A stretch of 64,000 nucleotides of DNA, from assembly GCF_005884405.1 (NCBI RefSeq), contig NZ_VCAO01000007.1:1-64000 (forward strand), given 5' to 3'. Each line of letters opens with the position of its first letter. The stretch's first letter is position 1. Origin of the DNA: Qipengyuania marisflavi. GTDB lineage: Bacteria; Pseudomonadota; Alphaproteobacteria; Sphingomonadales; Sphingomonadaceae. Under the pieces are notes generated by a model, which made no database searches, had not been told where the DNA came from, and saw nothing but the letters and a program-made list of their open reading frames with translations. Positions 53,781 to 63,024 of the stretch are shown piece after piece. A program made the translations under genes and the position numbers.

Positions 53781-54437
53781 ATGAGCGATAACGCAACCAA
53801 GACCGGCTGGGACCGCAACCAGATGGCCGCCCGCGCCGCGCGCGAATTGCAGGATGGCTATTACGTCAATCTGGGTATCGGCATCCCCACACTGGTCGCC
53901 AACCATATTCCCGATGGCATGCATGTCACGCTGCAAAGCGAAAACGGGATGCTGGGCATTGGCCCCTTCCCCTATGCGGGCGAGGAAGATGCCGATCTGA
54001 TCAATGCCGGCAAGCAGACCATCAGCGAATTGCCGCACAGCGCCTATTTCGACAGCGCCGCCAGCTTTGCCATGATCCGCGGCGGCCACATCGATCTGAC
54101 CGTGCTGGGGGCGATGGAGGTCAGCGAGGGCGGCGACATCGCCAACTGGATGATCCCCGGCAAGATGATCAAGGGTATGGGCGGCGCGATGGATCTGGTC
54201 GCGGGTGTGAAGAAAATCATCGTGGTGATGGACCATAACGCCAAAGATGGCAGTCCCAAGTTCATCCCCGAATGCTCGCTGCCGCTGACAGGCCGCAATG
54301 TGGTCGATATGGTGGTGACCAATCTGGCCGTGTTCCACCGCACCGATCATGACAGCCCGTTCCGGCTGGTCGAGCTGGCCCCGGGCGTGACGGCAGAGGA
54401 AGTGGCGAGCAAGACCACGGCGCATTACACCAGCTGA
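53781..54437 (+). CDS. scoB: 3-oxoacid CoA-transferase subunit B (SCOT beta)
   Basis: This 218-residue subunit carries the catalytic Glu in [12 protein letters not shown] (about residue 48) and has [13 protein letters not shown] and [19 protein letters not shown], typical of the beta chain. ATG at 53781 ([10 protein letters not shown]) follows the phosphatase stop; the frame that reads earlier is inside the phosphatase gene. It completes the enzyme begun by ScoA despite the inserted gene. Confidence 0.94.
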   Translation: MSDNATKTGWDRNQMAARAARELQDGYYVNLGIGIPTLVANHIPDGMHVTLQSENGMLGIGPFPYAGEEDADLINAGKQTISELPHSAYFDSAASFAMIRGGHIDLTVLGAMEVSEGGDIANWMIPGKMIKGMGGAMDLVAGVKKIIVVMDHNAKDGSPKFIPECSLPLTGRNVVDMVVTNLAVFHRTDHDSPFRLVELAPGVTAEEVASKTTAHYTS

Positions 54438-54448
54438 GGAAACAGGCG

Positions 54449-55135
54449 GTGACCGATTACACGCTGATCACCGCCAACCGCAATTATTCAAGCTGGTCAC
54501 TGCGCCCGTGGGTGCTGATGAAGGCGCTGAACATCGCCTTCGCCGACCGGATCGAACCTTTCACCAAGCCTTCAAATTACCACGAATTCCGCTGGTTTTC
54601 ACCGACCGGGCAGGTGCCCGTCCTGATGGACGGCGCGCGCACCGTCTGGGACTCGCTGGGCATTGTCCTTTATCTGGCCGAACGCCACGCAGGCGTGTGG
54701 CCGGTGGACGAGGCCGCCCGCGCCTTTGCCCAATGCGCCGTGACCGAAATGCATGGCGGATTTGCGGCGCTGCGTGCAGATTGCACCATGAATGTCGGTG
54801 TCCGGGCCGAGCCGCGCCCTGCCAGCGCCGCGCTGACCCGCGATGTGCACCGGATCCGCGAGATATTCGAGCACGGGCTGGCCGCGTTTGGCGGTCCGTG
54901 GCTGGCGGGGCCAGATTTCACCGCCCTCGACGCCTTCTTTGCGCCGGTTGCTTACCGCATCCGCACCTATGGCCTTGATGTCGGGGCCGGTCAGGCATGG
55001 GCGGACAGTGTCCTTGCCCACCCGGCCATGCAGCAATGGGAGGCCGAGGCGCTGTCCGAACACTGGCGCGAGGCGAGCCATGAGGCCGAGCTTGCCGCCA
55101 AGGGCCGCATTACCGCCGACTACCGGAAGGTCTGA
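54449..55135 (+). CDS. Glutathione S-transferase family protein
   Basis: This 228-residue GST has an N-terminal thioredoxin-like domain with the active-site region NRNYSSWSLRPWVLM, and the glutathione-binding segment TGQVPVLMDG then DSLGIVLYLAERH. An all-helical C-terminal domain follows (FGGPWLAGPDFTALDAFFAPV). The substrate is unknown. The start is GTG at 54449 with AGGAA seven bases upstream. It follows scoB by 11 bp, in the same operon. Confidence 0.9.
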   Translation: MTDYTLITANRNYSSWSLRPWVLMKALNIAFADRIEPFTKPSNYHEFRWFSPTGQVPVLMDGARTVWDSLGIVLYLAERHAGVWPVDEAARAFAQCAVTEMHGGFAALRADCTMNVGVRAEPRPASAALTRDVHRIREIFEHGLAAFGGPWLAGPDFTALDAFFAPVAYRIRTYGLDVGAGQAWADSVLAHPAMQQWEAEALSEHWREASHEAELAAKGRITADYRKV

Positions 55136-55201
55136 GGCCGACCCAATTCGCGACAGACATTTGTTGTAGGCGGGCGGCGAAAAGCGTGGGATAAGGCGCA
55201 C

Positions 55202-55870
55202 ATGGGTCTGCAAACCGCCTTCCGCCAACGCTTCCTCGATGTCCTCGGCTCGATCTATATCTATAACGAGCATCGCGGTTACACCTCGCTCGACCGGGTG
55301 CTGGAAGCTGTGCGTGCGCGGTGTCCCGATGATCACGAGTTTATTACCGCCGTCGAAAAACACCGCGCAGACGAGCACAAGCATTACCGGATGTTCCGCC
55401 GCTGGTTCGAATTGCGCGGGGTGATGCCGTTGAAGGTCGATCGCGCCTGCGGACATATCGACCATTTCATCGAAAGCGTGTTCGGCTGCACGATCGAGGA
55501 TCTCGACACCGAGGCTATCGTTACCGACCCTGACGCGTTCGAGAAGCTGTGTCGGGTGATCATGATCACCGAACAGCGCGGGATGGATCAGGTAGATGTG
55601 CTGTTGAAGAACAGCCATATTCGGTCCGACAAGGCGCTGAAGAAAATCTTCGAAGTGGTCGAAAAGGACGAGCCGAGCCATTGGCAGCCCTATGCCGCAT
55701 GGCTGCGCGCGCATGGTCGCCGCCCAAAGCCGCGGCTGCGTGAAAAGTGGACCGATTACTGGATCCACAAATCGCTGATGCTGGCCAAGCTGCCTGCGGT
55801 GTTTCTCAACCGCAACAATCCGCGCCTGACCACCTGGCCCGACGAGGATCCTGCGGCCTACACCGCCTGA
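55202..55870 (+). CDS. Ferritin-like di-iron carboxylate protein
   Basis: This 222-residue helical protein has spaced Glu/His ligands consistent with a ferritin-like bundle: EHRGYTSL, EKHRADEHKHYRMF (ExxH), TEQRGMD and EKDEPSHWQPY (ExxH). It would bind two iron atoms and could be an oxygenase or hydroxylase; the substrate is not evident. It lies between GST and the CaiB-like gene on the same strand, 66 bp after GST and four bases before the open frame of the next gene. Confidence 0.78.
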   Translation: MGLQTAFRQRFLDVLGSIYIYNEHRGYTSLDRVLEAVRARCPDDHEFITAVEKHRADEHKHYRMFRRWFELRGVMPLKVDRACGHIDHFIESVFGCTIEDLDTEAIVTDPDAFEKLCRVIMITEQRGMDQVDVLLKNSHIRSDKALKKIFEVVEKDEPSHWQPYAAWLRAHGRRPKPRLREKWTDYWIHKSLMLAKLPAVFLNRNNPRLTTWPDEDPAAYTA

Positions 55871-55910
55871 GAGCTTGACGCGTCCGCCTGCCGCGCGCAG
55901 CAGCGCTGGC

Positions 55911-57077
55911 ATGTGGCTGAACCAACCGCGCAATCCCGATGCCCCGCTTGCCGGGCTCAAGGTCCTTGAACTTGCCCGCGTACTCGCCGGCCCGTGGACC
56001 GGGCAAATTCTCGCTGATCTGGGTGCCGATGTCATCAAGGTAGAAAGCCCCGATGGCGATGGCACGCGGCGCTGGGGGCCGCCGTGGGTGGAGCGCGCGA
56101 ATGGCGACCGGGAGGCGGCCTATTACCACGCCTGTAATCGCGGCAAACGCGGCGTTGTGGCGGATTTCGGCGATGCCGGACAGCTGGCACGGGTCAAGGC
56201 GCTGGCCGCAAATGCTGATGTGGTGATCGAGAATTTCAAACTGGGCACGCTCGCCAGATTCGGGCTCGATTATGCCAGCTTGCGTGCGGACAATCCCGGC
56301 CTCGTCTATTGCTCAATCACCGGCTTCGGTCAGGATGGACCGCGTGCGGCGGAGCCGGGGTATGACTTTGTGATCCAAGGGATGAGCGGGCTGATGGCGC
56401 TGACCGGCGAGCCAGAGGGTGCGCCGATGAAGGCGGGCGTGTCGATCAGCGATCTGGCCTGCGGGCTCTATGCCGCAAATGCCGTGCAGGCGGCGCTGCT
56501 GATGCGGGCGCGGACCGGGCCAAATCAGGGCATGGGGCAGCATATCGACATGGCGCTGCTCGATTGTTCAGTGGCGCTGCTGGCCAACCAGGCGCTGAGC
56601 TATCTGACCACAGGCGAAAACCCGCCGCGGATGGGCAATGCCCATGCGCAGGTCAGCGCCTATGGCGTGTTTCCGGTACAGGATGGCAAGGTCATCCTGG
56701 CCCCCGCCAATGACGGGCTGTTTCGCAAGCTGCTGACGCTGCTGGACCGCGAGGATCTGTTGGCCGAGGAACGTTTCGCGACCAATGAAGGCCGCCTCGC
56801 TAATCGCGGCGAACTCGACGGGATCATTGCCGGGGAGACCGGCAAATGGGACATGGCGGCGCTGCTGGCCCGCTGCGCCGAAGCAGGTATTCCGGCGGGG
56901 CCGATCAATCTGCTGGAGCAGACCTTTGCCGATCCGCAAGTCACGGCGCGCGGAATGCAGGTCAATCTTGGCGGCATTCCAACAGTGCGCAGCCCGATTG
57001 TATTTTCCGATGCCGAACTCGCGCTCGACCGGGCATCGCCGACTTTGGGTGAGGATCAGGCCGCGTTCGAGAGCTGA
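55911..57077 (+). CDS. CaiB/BaiF family (class III) CoA-transferase
   Basis: This 388-residue enzyme has the opening PLAGLKVLELARVLAGPWTGQ, GADVIKVESPDGDGTRRWGPP, and GYDFVIQGMSG with the catalytic Asp, all typical of family III CoA-transferases (formyl-CoA, carnitine or alpha-methylacyl-CoA type). The acyl group handled is unknown. ATG at 55911 (MWLNQPRN) fits the family; a TTG at 55875 is also open. It is the last gene of the 52-57 kb run. Confidence 0.9.
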   Translation: MWLNQPRNPDAPLAGLKVLELARVLAGPWTGQILADLGADVIKVESPDGDGTRRWGPPWVERANGDREAAYYHACNRGKRGVVADFGDAGQLARVKALAANADVVIENFKLGTLARFGLDYASLRADNPGLVYCSITGFGQDGPRAAEPGYDFVIQGMSGLMALTGEPEGAPMKAGVSISDLACGLYAANAVQAALLMRARTGPNQGMGQHIDMALLDCSVALLANQALSYLTTGENPPRMGNAHAQVSAYGVFPVQDGKVILAPANDGLFRKLLTLLDREDLLAEERFATNEGRLANRGELDGIIAGETGKWDMAALLARCAEAGIPAGPINLLEQTFADPQVTARGMQVNLGGIPTVRSPIVFSDAELALDRASPTLGEDQAAFES

Positions 57078-57172
57078 TACCGGCGAACTGTGTGCCAGAG
57101 TTTATCAGTGTGCGTGAGATGCAAGATCAGTTCCGTTAATTGCATTAGCCACTTGCTTGCACGCTCCAGTAA

Positions 57173-57190
57173 TTTCTGTAATAACAGAAA
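57173..57190. promoter_or_regulatory. Palindromic operator before the GbsR/MarR-type regulator
   Basis: TTTCTGTAATAACAGAAA is an 18-bp near-perfect palindrome (one mismatched pair), 18 bp before the regulator start codon. The same site recurs at 57799. Two copies bracketing the regulator and its neighbour point to binding by that regulator. Confidence 0.7.
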
Positions 57191-57208
57191 TGAGAAAAGG
57201 AGCCGCTG

Positions 57209-57760
57209 GTGGCATCAATCATGGACATACCCGAAGTCCGGTCTTTCATACTCCATTGGGGGGAGATGGGCACGCATTGGGGCGTCAACCGCTCGGTCGC
57301 GCAGATCCATGCATTGCTCTACCTGATCGACCGCCCGCTGCACGCCGAGGATATCTGCGACAAATTGGGGCTGGCACGGTCAAATGTGTCGAACGGGCTG
57401 AAGGAACTGCAATCCTATCAAATTGTCCGCCGCGTCCATGTCGAGGCCGACCGGCGCGACCATTTCACTGCCGAAACCGATCTGTGGGAAATGCTGCTGA
57501 AGATCAGCGCCGAGCGTAAACGGCGCGAGATCGATCCGACGATCCAGCTAATGGGCGAACTGGCCGAGAGCCTGGCGGGGCGCAGTGACGTACCCGCCCA
57601 TGTGCGCCAGCGGATTGGCCGGATGCATGAATTCCTCGGCACTCTGGCAAGCTGGTACGACGATGTCCGGCGCCTGCCAAAATCGACGCTGGTCACGCTG
57701 ATGAAGCTTGGTGGCCGCGTCGCACGGCTGCTGCCCGGCGTCCCCAAACCCAAAAACTAG
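57209..57760 (+). CDS. GbsR/MarR-family transcriptional regulator
   Basis: This 183-residue winged-helix protein has the recognition region LARSNVSNGLKELQSYQIVRRV (about residues 50-72 in two parts), a basic wing (VEADRRDHF) and a helical dimerisation tail. It matches the GbsR-type branch that in Bacillus represses glycine-betaine genes, but ligand and role here are unknown. The GTG at 57209 has AGGAG six bases upstream. It is 72 bp before the membrane gene, both with the same operator. Confidence 0.86.
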   Translation: MASIMDIPEVRSFILHWGEMGTHWGVNRSVAQIHALLYLIDRPLHAEDICDKLGLARSNVSNGLKELQSYQIVRRVHVEADRRDHFTAETDLWEMLLKISAERKRREIDPTIQLMGELAESLAGRSDVPAHVRQRIGRMHEFLGTLASWYDDVRRLPKSTLVTLMKLGGRVARLLPGVPKPKN

Positions 57761-57798
57761 CACCACGAAGGAGACCCCAACCAAGTCACGACTGCCTA

Positions 57799-57816
57799 TT
57801 TCTCTAATTACAGAAA
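57799..57816. promoter_or_regulatory. Second palindromic operator, before the membrane protein gene
   Basis: TTTCTCTAATTACAGAAA matches the site at 57173 in 16 of 18 positions and is itself palindromic with one mismatch. It lies 16 bp before the membrane protein start codon, overlapping the place where a promoter or ribosome site would be blocked. Confidence 0.68.
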
Positions 57817-57832
57817 TCACAGGAGAACACTC

Positions 57833-58246
57833 ATGGAAGTCCTCGCCCTCTTGATCTACCTCGCTATCAGCCTCGGCCTCACCGCATGGGTGGCGCACAC
57901 GCTGTCGCGCAACGGTATCGTCTTTCTGATCGAATGCTTCGGCCATGACGAGGTGCTGGCACGCTCCACCAACCATCTGCTGGTGGTCGGGTTTTACCTT
58001 GTCAATCTTGGCTGGATCCTGCTGACGCTGCGGTTCGGGGCAGCACCCGAAACCTGGGCTGATGCCATCCGCTTCCTGTCGAGCAAGGTCGGACTGGTCG
58101 TGGTGGCGCTGGGCTTCATGCACTTCTTCAACATGAACGCCATTGCCAAATTCGGGCGCAAACTGGCCGACTGGCTGCGTGACGAACGGCCGCTGGTGCA
58201 GGCTGATGTGCAAGCCGCCGCGCCGCAGGGTGTCACTGTGCGCTGA
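57833..58246 (+). CDS. Hypothetical membrane protein next to the GbsR-type regulator
   Basis: This 137-residue protein has three to four hydrophobic helices (LALLIYLAISLGLTAWVAH, LLVVGFYLVNLGWILLTL, VGLVVVALGFMHFFNMNAIAKFG in shorter parts) and a polar C-terminus. I do not recognise its family. AGGAG precedes ATG 57833. It has its own copy of the regulator's operator and ends before a strong bidirectional terminator. Confidence 0.78.
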   Translation: MEVLALLIYLAISLGLTAWVAHTLSRNGIVFLIECFGHDEVLARSTNHLLVVGFYLVNLGWILLTLRFGAAPETWADAIRFLSSKVGLVVVALGFMHFFNMNAIAKFGRKLADWLRDERPLVQADVQAAAPQGVTVR

Positions 58247-58264
58247 TCACTCTGACCTAACGAA

Positions 58265-58293
58265 AATGGGCGGCTCGTCAGAGCCGCCCTTTT
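58265..58293. terminator. Bidirectional terminator between the membrane gene and metK
   Basis: GGGCGGCTC-GTCA-GAGCCGCCC (58268-58289) is a perfect 9-bp stem with AAAAT on the left and TTTT on the right. It ends the membrane-protein transcript and the converging metK transcript. Confidence 0.9.
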
Positions 58294-58310
58294 GATGTTT
58301 CAGATGCGTG

Positions 58311-59528
<1,218 letters not shown>

Positions 59529-59537
59529 GATACCTCG

Positions 59538-59557
59538 ATATAAAGATAGCTTTATGT
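59538..59557 (-). promoter_or_regulatory. Palindromic operator upstream of metK
   Basis: On the minus strand ACATAAAG-CTAT-CTTTATAT is a 20-bp near-palindrome, ten bases before the metK start. It resembles the ArsR-type SahR/SamR operators known upstream of methionine and SAM-cycle genes in proteobacteria; I recall that motif but could not check it. It sits inside the only gap where metK-specific control could act. Confidence 0.6.
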
Positions 59558-59569
59558 GTTTAAGTGCCC

Positions 59570-61180
59570 CTAGCGGGGAGTCCTGCGCATGACAACAAGC
59601 GATGCGCCAAACAGTACCAGCGCCCATGCCAGCGTGAGCCAATGTCCCAGCCGCGCAAACAGCGTCGGCGGCAAGGGCGGCGGGATCACAGTGTCCATAC
59701 GGTCGGCTGTGTTCATACCGATATGGTCCCGCACCACGCCGCGCGCATCGATGATCGCACTGATGCCGGTGGTGGTGGAGCGCAGCACGGGCAGCCCCTC
59801 CTCGATCGCACGCATCCGCGCCTGGCCCAGATGCTGCGGCGGACCCCAGCTGCCGAACCAGCCGTCATTCGACGGGTTGAAAATGTAATCCGGCCGGTTT
59901 GCCCGGTCGGCCACTTCGCCGGAGAACACGATCTCGTAACAGATCTGCATTCCGGCCTTGCCATGCATGCCGAAATCCAGCGTGCGCGGACCGGGGCCGG
60001 CAATGAAGTCGATGCTGCCCGCCACCAACCGCGATGCGCCCAGCGGCTCCAGCAATCCGCGCAGCGGCAGATATTCGCCATAGGGCACCAGATGCGACTT
60101 GGCATAATGGCCGACCAGAGCGCCTCTGCCATCCAGCGCAGTCACCGAATTATAGGCGCCCACAGCCTGCTCACGGCCATCTTCCGTGCCGATTTCCAGA
60201 TCCACTGCCCCGGTGAGCAGCAGGCTGTCAGCGCCGATCACCTGAGCGATCTGCCTGCGGGCAAAAGCGGGATCAGCGCCCGCCGTCATCTGCGTGTAAT
60301 AGCGCTGCGGATAGCCCTCGCGCAGATAATCAGGGACGCCGCTTTCGGGCCACAGCACCAGCCGCGGCCCCGGCTCGCGCGGCAGGCTGAGGCTTGCAAT
60401 GGTCGCGAACTGGCTTTCGAACCTGGAAGGATCGTCGATTTCGTCCTGCCGCAGATTGGGCTGCACCAGCGTGAGGTTGACGGTGCCTTGTGCGCCATTG
60501 CCCGCAGGCCAGAGCATCCCGGCGGTCAGGGCCAGCACGCTGGCACCCAGAGCAATCCAGCGGCGTTCGCGGAGCAGCCAGATCACCAGTCCCGCAGCCG
60601 TTACCGCGACACCAGACAGCGCATAGGTTCCGAACCACGGCAGTACCGCCGCCAGCCCCGCGCGGTCCCACGGCCCGACCAAGGCCAGCGAGAATGGCCC
60701 CCAGCTATAGCCGCTGAAGACCCAGCTGCGCAGCCATTCGGCGAGCACCCAGCCCGCCCCCAACGCCAGCGCAAAGCCCGGTAAAGTGCCCTTGCGCGCT
60801 GCAAGCCATGCCACCAGCGCCGCGATGGCGGGGAATATTGCCAGATAGAGCGACAACAGCGGCACCGCTGCCCAGCCCAATATGGCGGGCATTTCTGCCT
60901 GATAGGTAAAGGCCGTCGCGATCCAGTTGTCGGTCAGGGTGAAATGCGCCAGCCCGAACAGCCAGCCGCGCAGGAACGCGCTGCGCCAGGTGTCACTGCG
61001 CCAGACCAGTGCCACGAAGCCGCCCATCGCCAGCAAGGCCAGCGGCCACAAATGCAGTGGGGGAAAGCCGCAGGCGGCACCCAGCCCGCAAGCCAGCACC
61101 GACCAGTTGGGATGGCGCAACGCAAGCCCGCCGGCGCGCTGAAACACGCCAATTGCCGATTGATCCTTGCTTGCGATCAC
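59570..61180 (-). CDS. lnt: Apolipoprotein N-acyltransferase
   Basis: This 536-residue inner-membrane enzyme adds the third acyl chain to lipoproteins. It has about six N-terminal helices ([16 protein letters not shown] and others) and a periplasmic nitrilase domain (about 225-480). That domain holds the catalytic Glu ([13 protein letters not shown]), Lys ([13 protein letters not shown]) and Cys (MQICYEIVF). GTG at 61180 with GGAGG four bases upstream is the start. It precedes metK on the same strand. Confidence 0.94.
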   Translation of the reverse strand: MIASKDQSAIGVFQRAGGLALRHPNWSVLACGLGAACGFPPLHLWPLALLAMGGFVALVWRSDTWRSAFLRGWLFGLAHFTLTDNWIATAFTYQAEMPAILGWAAVPLLSLYLAIFPAIAALVAWLAARKGTLPGFALALGAGWVLAEWLRSWVFSGYSWGPFSLALVGPWDRAGLAAVLPWFGTYALSGVAVTAAGLVIWLLRERRWIALGASVLALTAGMLWPAGNGAQGTVNLTLVQPNLRQDEIDDPSRFESQFATIASLSLPREPGPRLVLWPESGVPDYLREGYPQRYYTQMTAGADPAFARRQIAQVIGADSLLLTGAVDLEIGTEDGREQAVGAYNSVTALDGRGALVGHYAKSHLVPYGEYLPLRGLLEPLGASRLVAGSIDFIAGPGPRTLDFGMHGKAGMQICYEIVFSGEVADRANRPDYIFNPSNDGWFGSWGPPQHLGQARMRAIEEGLPVLRSTTTGISAIIDARGVVRDHIGMNTADRMDTVIPPPLPPTLFARLGHWLTLAWALVLFGASLVVMRRTPR

Positions 61181-61203
61181 GCGGCCTCCGCGGTTATCGG
61201 AAT

Positions 61204-61956
61204 TCAGCCTACCGCGCTGACGCTATCGTCTTTGTCGGCATCGGGCGCAGCCTTGCGGCGGCGACGCGGCGCAGGCTTGGGCGCTTCAGAATCATCCCCG
61301 CCGATTGCGGGCGGGAGCACAGCTGCGTCGATTTCACCCGACCCGTCTGCAGTTGCAGCGGCACGCGGCGGCTTGCGCGGGGCGCGGCGTTTGCGCGGTG
61401 CTTCTTCGGATTTGGCGACAAAGGGGTTTTCGGCGGGTTCGAAAACATCATCGCCCTGATTGTCCGAACCATTGCTGCGGTTGCTACGGCTGTCAGCACG
61501 GTTGTCGCTGCGGTCATCACGCTTGGCTGCGGGACGCTCGCGCTGCGGGCGCTGGCGGTTGTCGCCCTCGTCGGAACGTTGATCATTGCGCTGGTCGCCG
61601 CGTTGATCCGGGCCCTGCTCCTGATCGCGATCATCGCGGTCGTCACGGTGGCCGCGCTGCTGTTGCTGCTGCTCATCCTGACGGGCCTTGTTATCGGCGA
61701 TAACACGGAAATAATGGTCGGCGAATTGCAGGTAATATTCGGCCTGCACACGGTCGCCATTGTGCTGCGCATCCTGCGCAAGCTTTTTGTATTTGTCGAG
61801 CATCTGCAGCGCGTTGCCGCGTGCGCGATTGTCGATCCGGTTCGCCTGATTGCCGCCACCGCTCTGATTGCGGTTGCTGTTGTTATTATTGCGGCCCCGG
61901 CGGCGATTGTTGTTGTTATTGCGATTGTTGTTCAAGGGAAAAATTTCCTCATTCAT
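61204..61956 (-). CDS. DUF4167 protein with Asn/Arg-rich tail
   Basis: This 250-residue alphaproteobacterial protein has an N-terminal run of Asn and Arg (NNNRNNNNNRRRGRNNNN, about residues 9-30), then the DUF4167 core (ARGNALQMLDKYKKLAQ, GDRVQAEYYLQFADHYFRVI, about 45-90). A long charged, disordered region follows, rich in Asp, Gln and Arg. Such composition fits RNA binding or condensate formation, but function is unproven. ATG at 61956 (MNEEIFPLNN) is used; the frame open to 62136 lacks support. It is 23 bp before lnt. Confidence 0.86.
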   Translation of the reverse strand: MNEEIFPLNNNRNNNNNRRRGRNNNNSNRNQSGGGNQANRIDNRARGNALQMLDKYKKLAQDAQHNGDRVQAEYYLQFADHYFRVIADNKARQDEQQQQQRGHRDDRDDRDQEQGPDQRGDQRNDQRSDEGDNRQRPQRERPAAKRDDRSDNRADSRSNRSNGSDNQGDDVFEPAENPFVAKSEEAPRKRRAPRKPPRAAATADGSGEIDAAVLPPAIGGDDSEAPKPAPRRRRKAAPDADKDDSVSAVG

Positions 61957-62184
61957 GGCGCGGCGCGAACCCCCGGTTCGCCTGTGGCCGCGTAACCCCT
62001 TGCGCGATCGCCAGTGGCGCATCCCGTGTGCTCCGATTCCGTACCCTGATCCCGTGCATGGTATGCGGGGCCTAATGCCTCGCACCGTATCTGCATATGT
62101 CGGAGCTGGAACCGGCGGTGGCATTGTGTCGCGCACCGAAGGTCTGGTGCTGGAGTAAAGCCTCTCGCCGCCTTTGCCAAGCCT

Positions 62185-63024
62185 TTATGTGAGAAGCAGT
62201 GCGCGGGGCCGCCCGGCAAGGTCGCGGCGCAGCTGCGCGGCAAAGCCTGACTGGCGCGCCAGAGCACCCACCGGATCGGCTTGTTCATGGCCAATTTCAA
62301 GGATCGCCGCCCCGCCCCGGGTCATCAGCGCGCGCAGTTGCGGCAGCAGGATACGGTAATCGTCCAGACCTTCCGGCCCCGAAAACAACGCGCTGGCCGG
62401 TTCATGGGCGCGTACTGAAGGGTCCAGTGTCGCAGCGTCCTCGACATAAGGCGGATTGCACAGCACCAGATCGAACTGCCCCAGATCCGCCGCCCAGCCC
62501 GCCATGCTCCAGTCACGCAGCAGCAAGTCTGCCCGCGCCGCAAAGCCCAGCCGCGCCGCATTGCGCCCGGCCACCTCCAGCGCCGCTGCGCTCGCATCGG
62601 TGCCGACACCCTGTGCAGTTTCGAACAGCGACAATGCGGCGAGCAGCAGCGCCCCGGTCCCGGTGCCCATATCCAGCACCCGAGCAGGCGTGCGATCCGC
62701 GAAATATTCGCGTGCTGCCTCCACCAGAGTCTCGCTGTCACCACGCGGGATCAGGGTATCGGGCGTGACTTCCAGATCGAGGCCGTAAAACTCCTGATGC
62801 CCGGTGATATGCGCAATCGGTTCGTGACCCGCGCGCCGTTCCACCAATGCCGCAAAGCCTGCTGGCGGATCGCCGCGCATATGACGGAGCAGCAATTCCG
62901 ACCGGCTGGCCCCCAGCGTGTGTGCCATCAGCAGTTCAGCATCGAGCCGCGCAGTATCACTGGTGGCGGCCAAACGCCCCGCCGCCGCGCGGATCTCCTC
63001 ACCGATGGTCACGCGAAGGGTCAC
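62185..63024 (-). CDS. prmC: Release factor glutamine methyltransferase
   Basis: This 279-residue enzyme methylates the Gln of the GGQ motif of release factors RF1 and RF2. It has the helical N-terminal domain, SAM motif [16 protein letters not shown], and the catalytic NPPY ([11 protein letters not shown], about residue 187). It starts at GTG 63024 inside the prfA stop (GTGA), so the modifying enzyme is made with its substrate. Confidence 0.95.
   Translation of the reverse strand: MTLRVTIGEEIRAAAGRLAATSDTARLDAELLMAHTLGASRSELLLRHMRGDPPAGFAALVERRAGHEPIAHITGHQEFYGLDLEVTPDTLIPRGDSETLVEAAREYFADRTPARVLDMGTGTGALLLAALSLFETAQGVGTDASAAALEVAGRNAARLGFAARADLLLRDWSMAGWAADLGQFDLVLCNPPYVEDAATLDPSVRAHEPASALFSGPEGLDDYRILLPQLRALMTRGGAAILEIGHEQADPVGALARQSGFAAQLRRDLAGRPRALLLT

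Noticed and set aside
59529-59569. SAM or SAM/SAH riboswitch before metK
   Set aside because: The gap is only 41 bp and I see no conserved riboswitch core; the palindrome explains the structure better.
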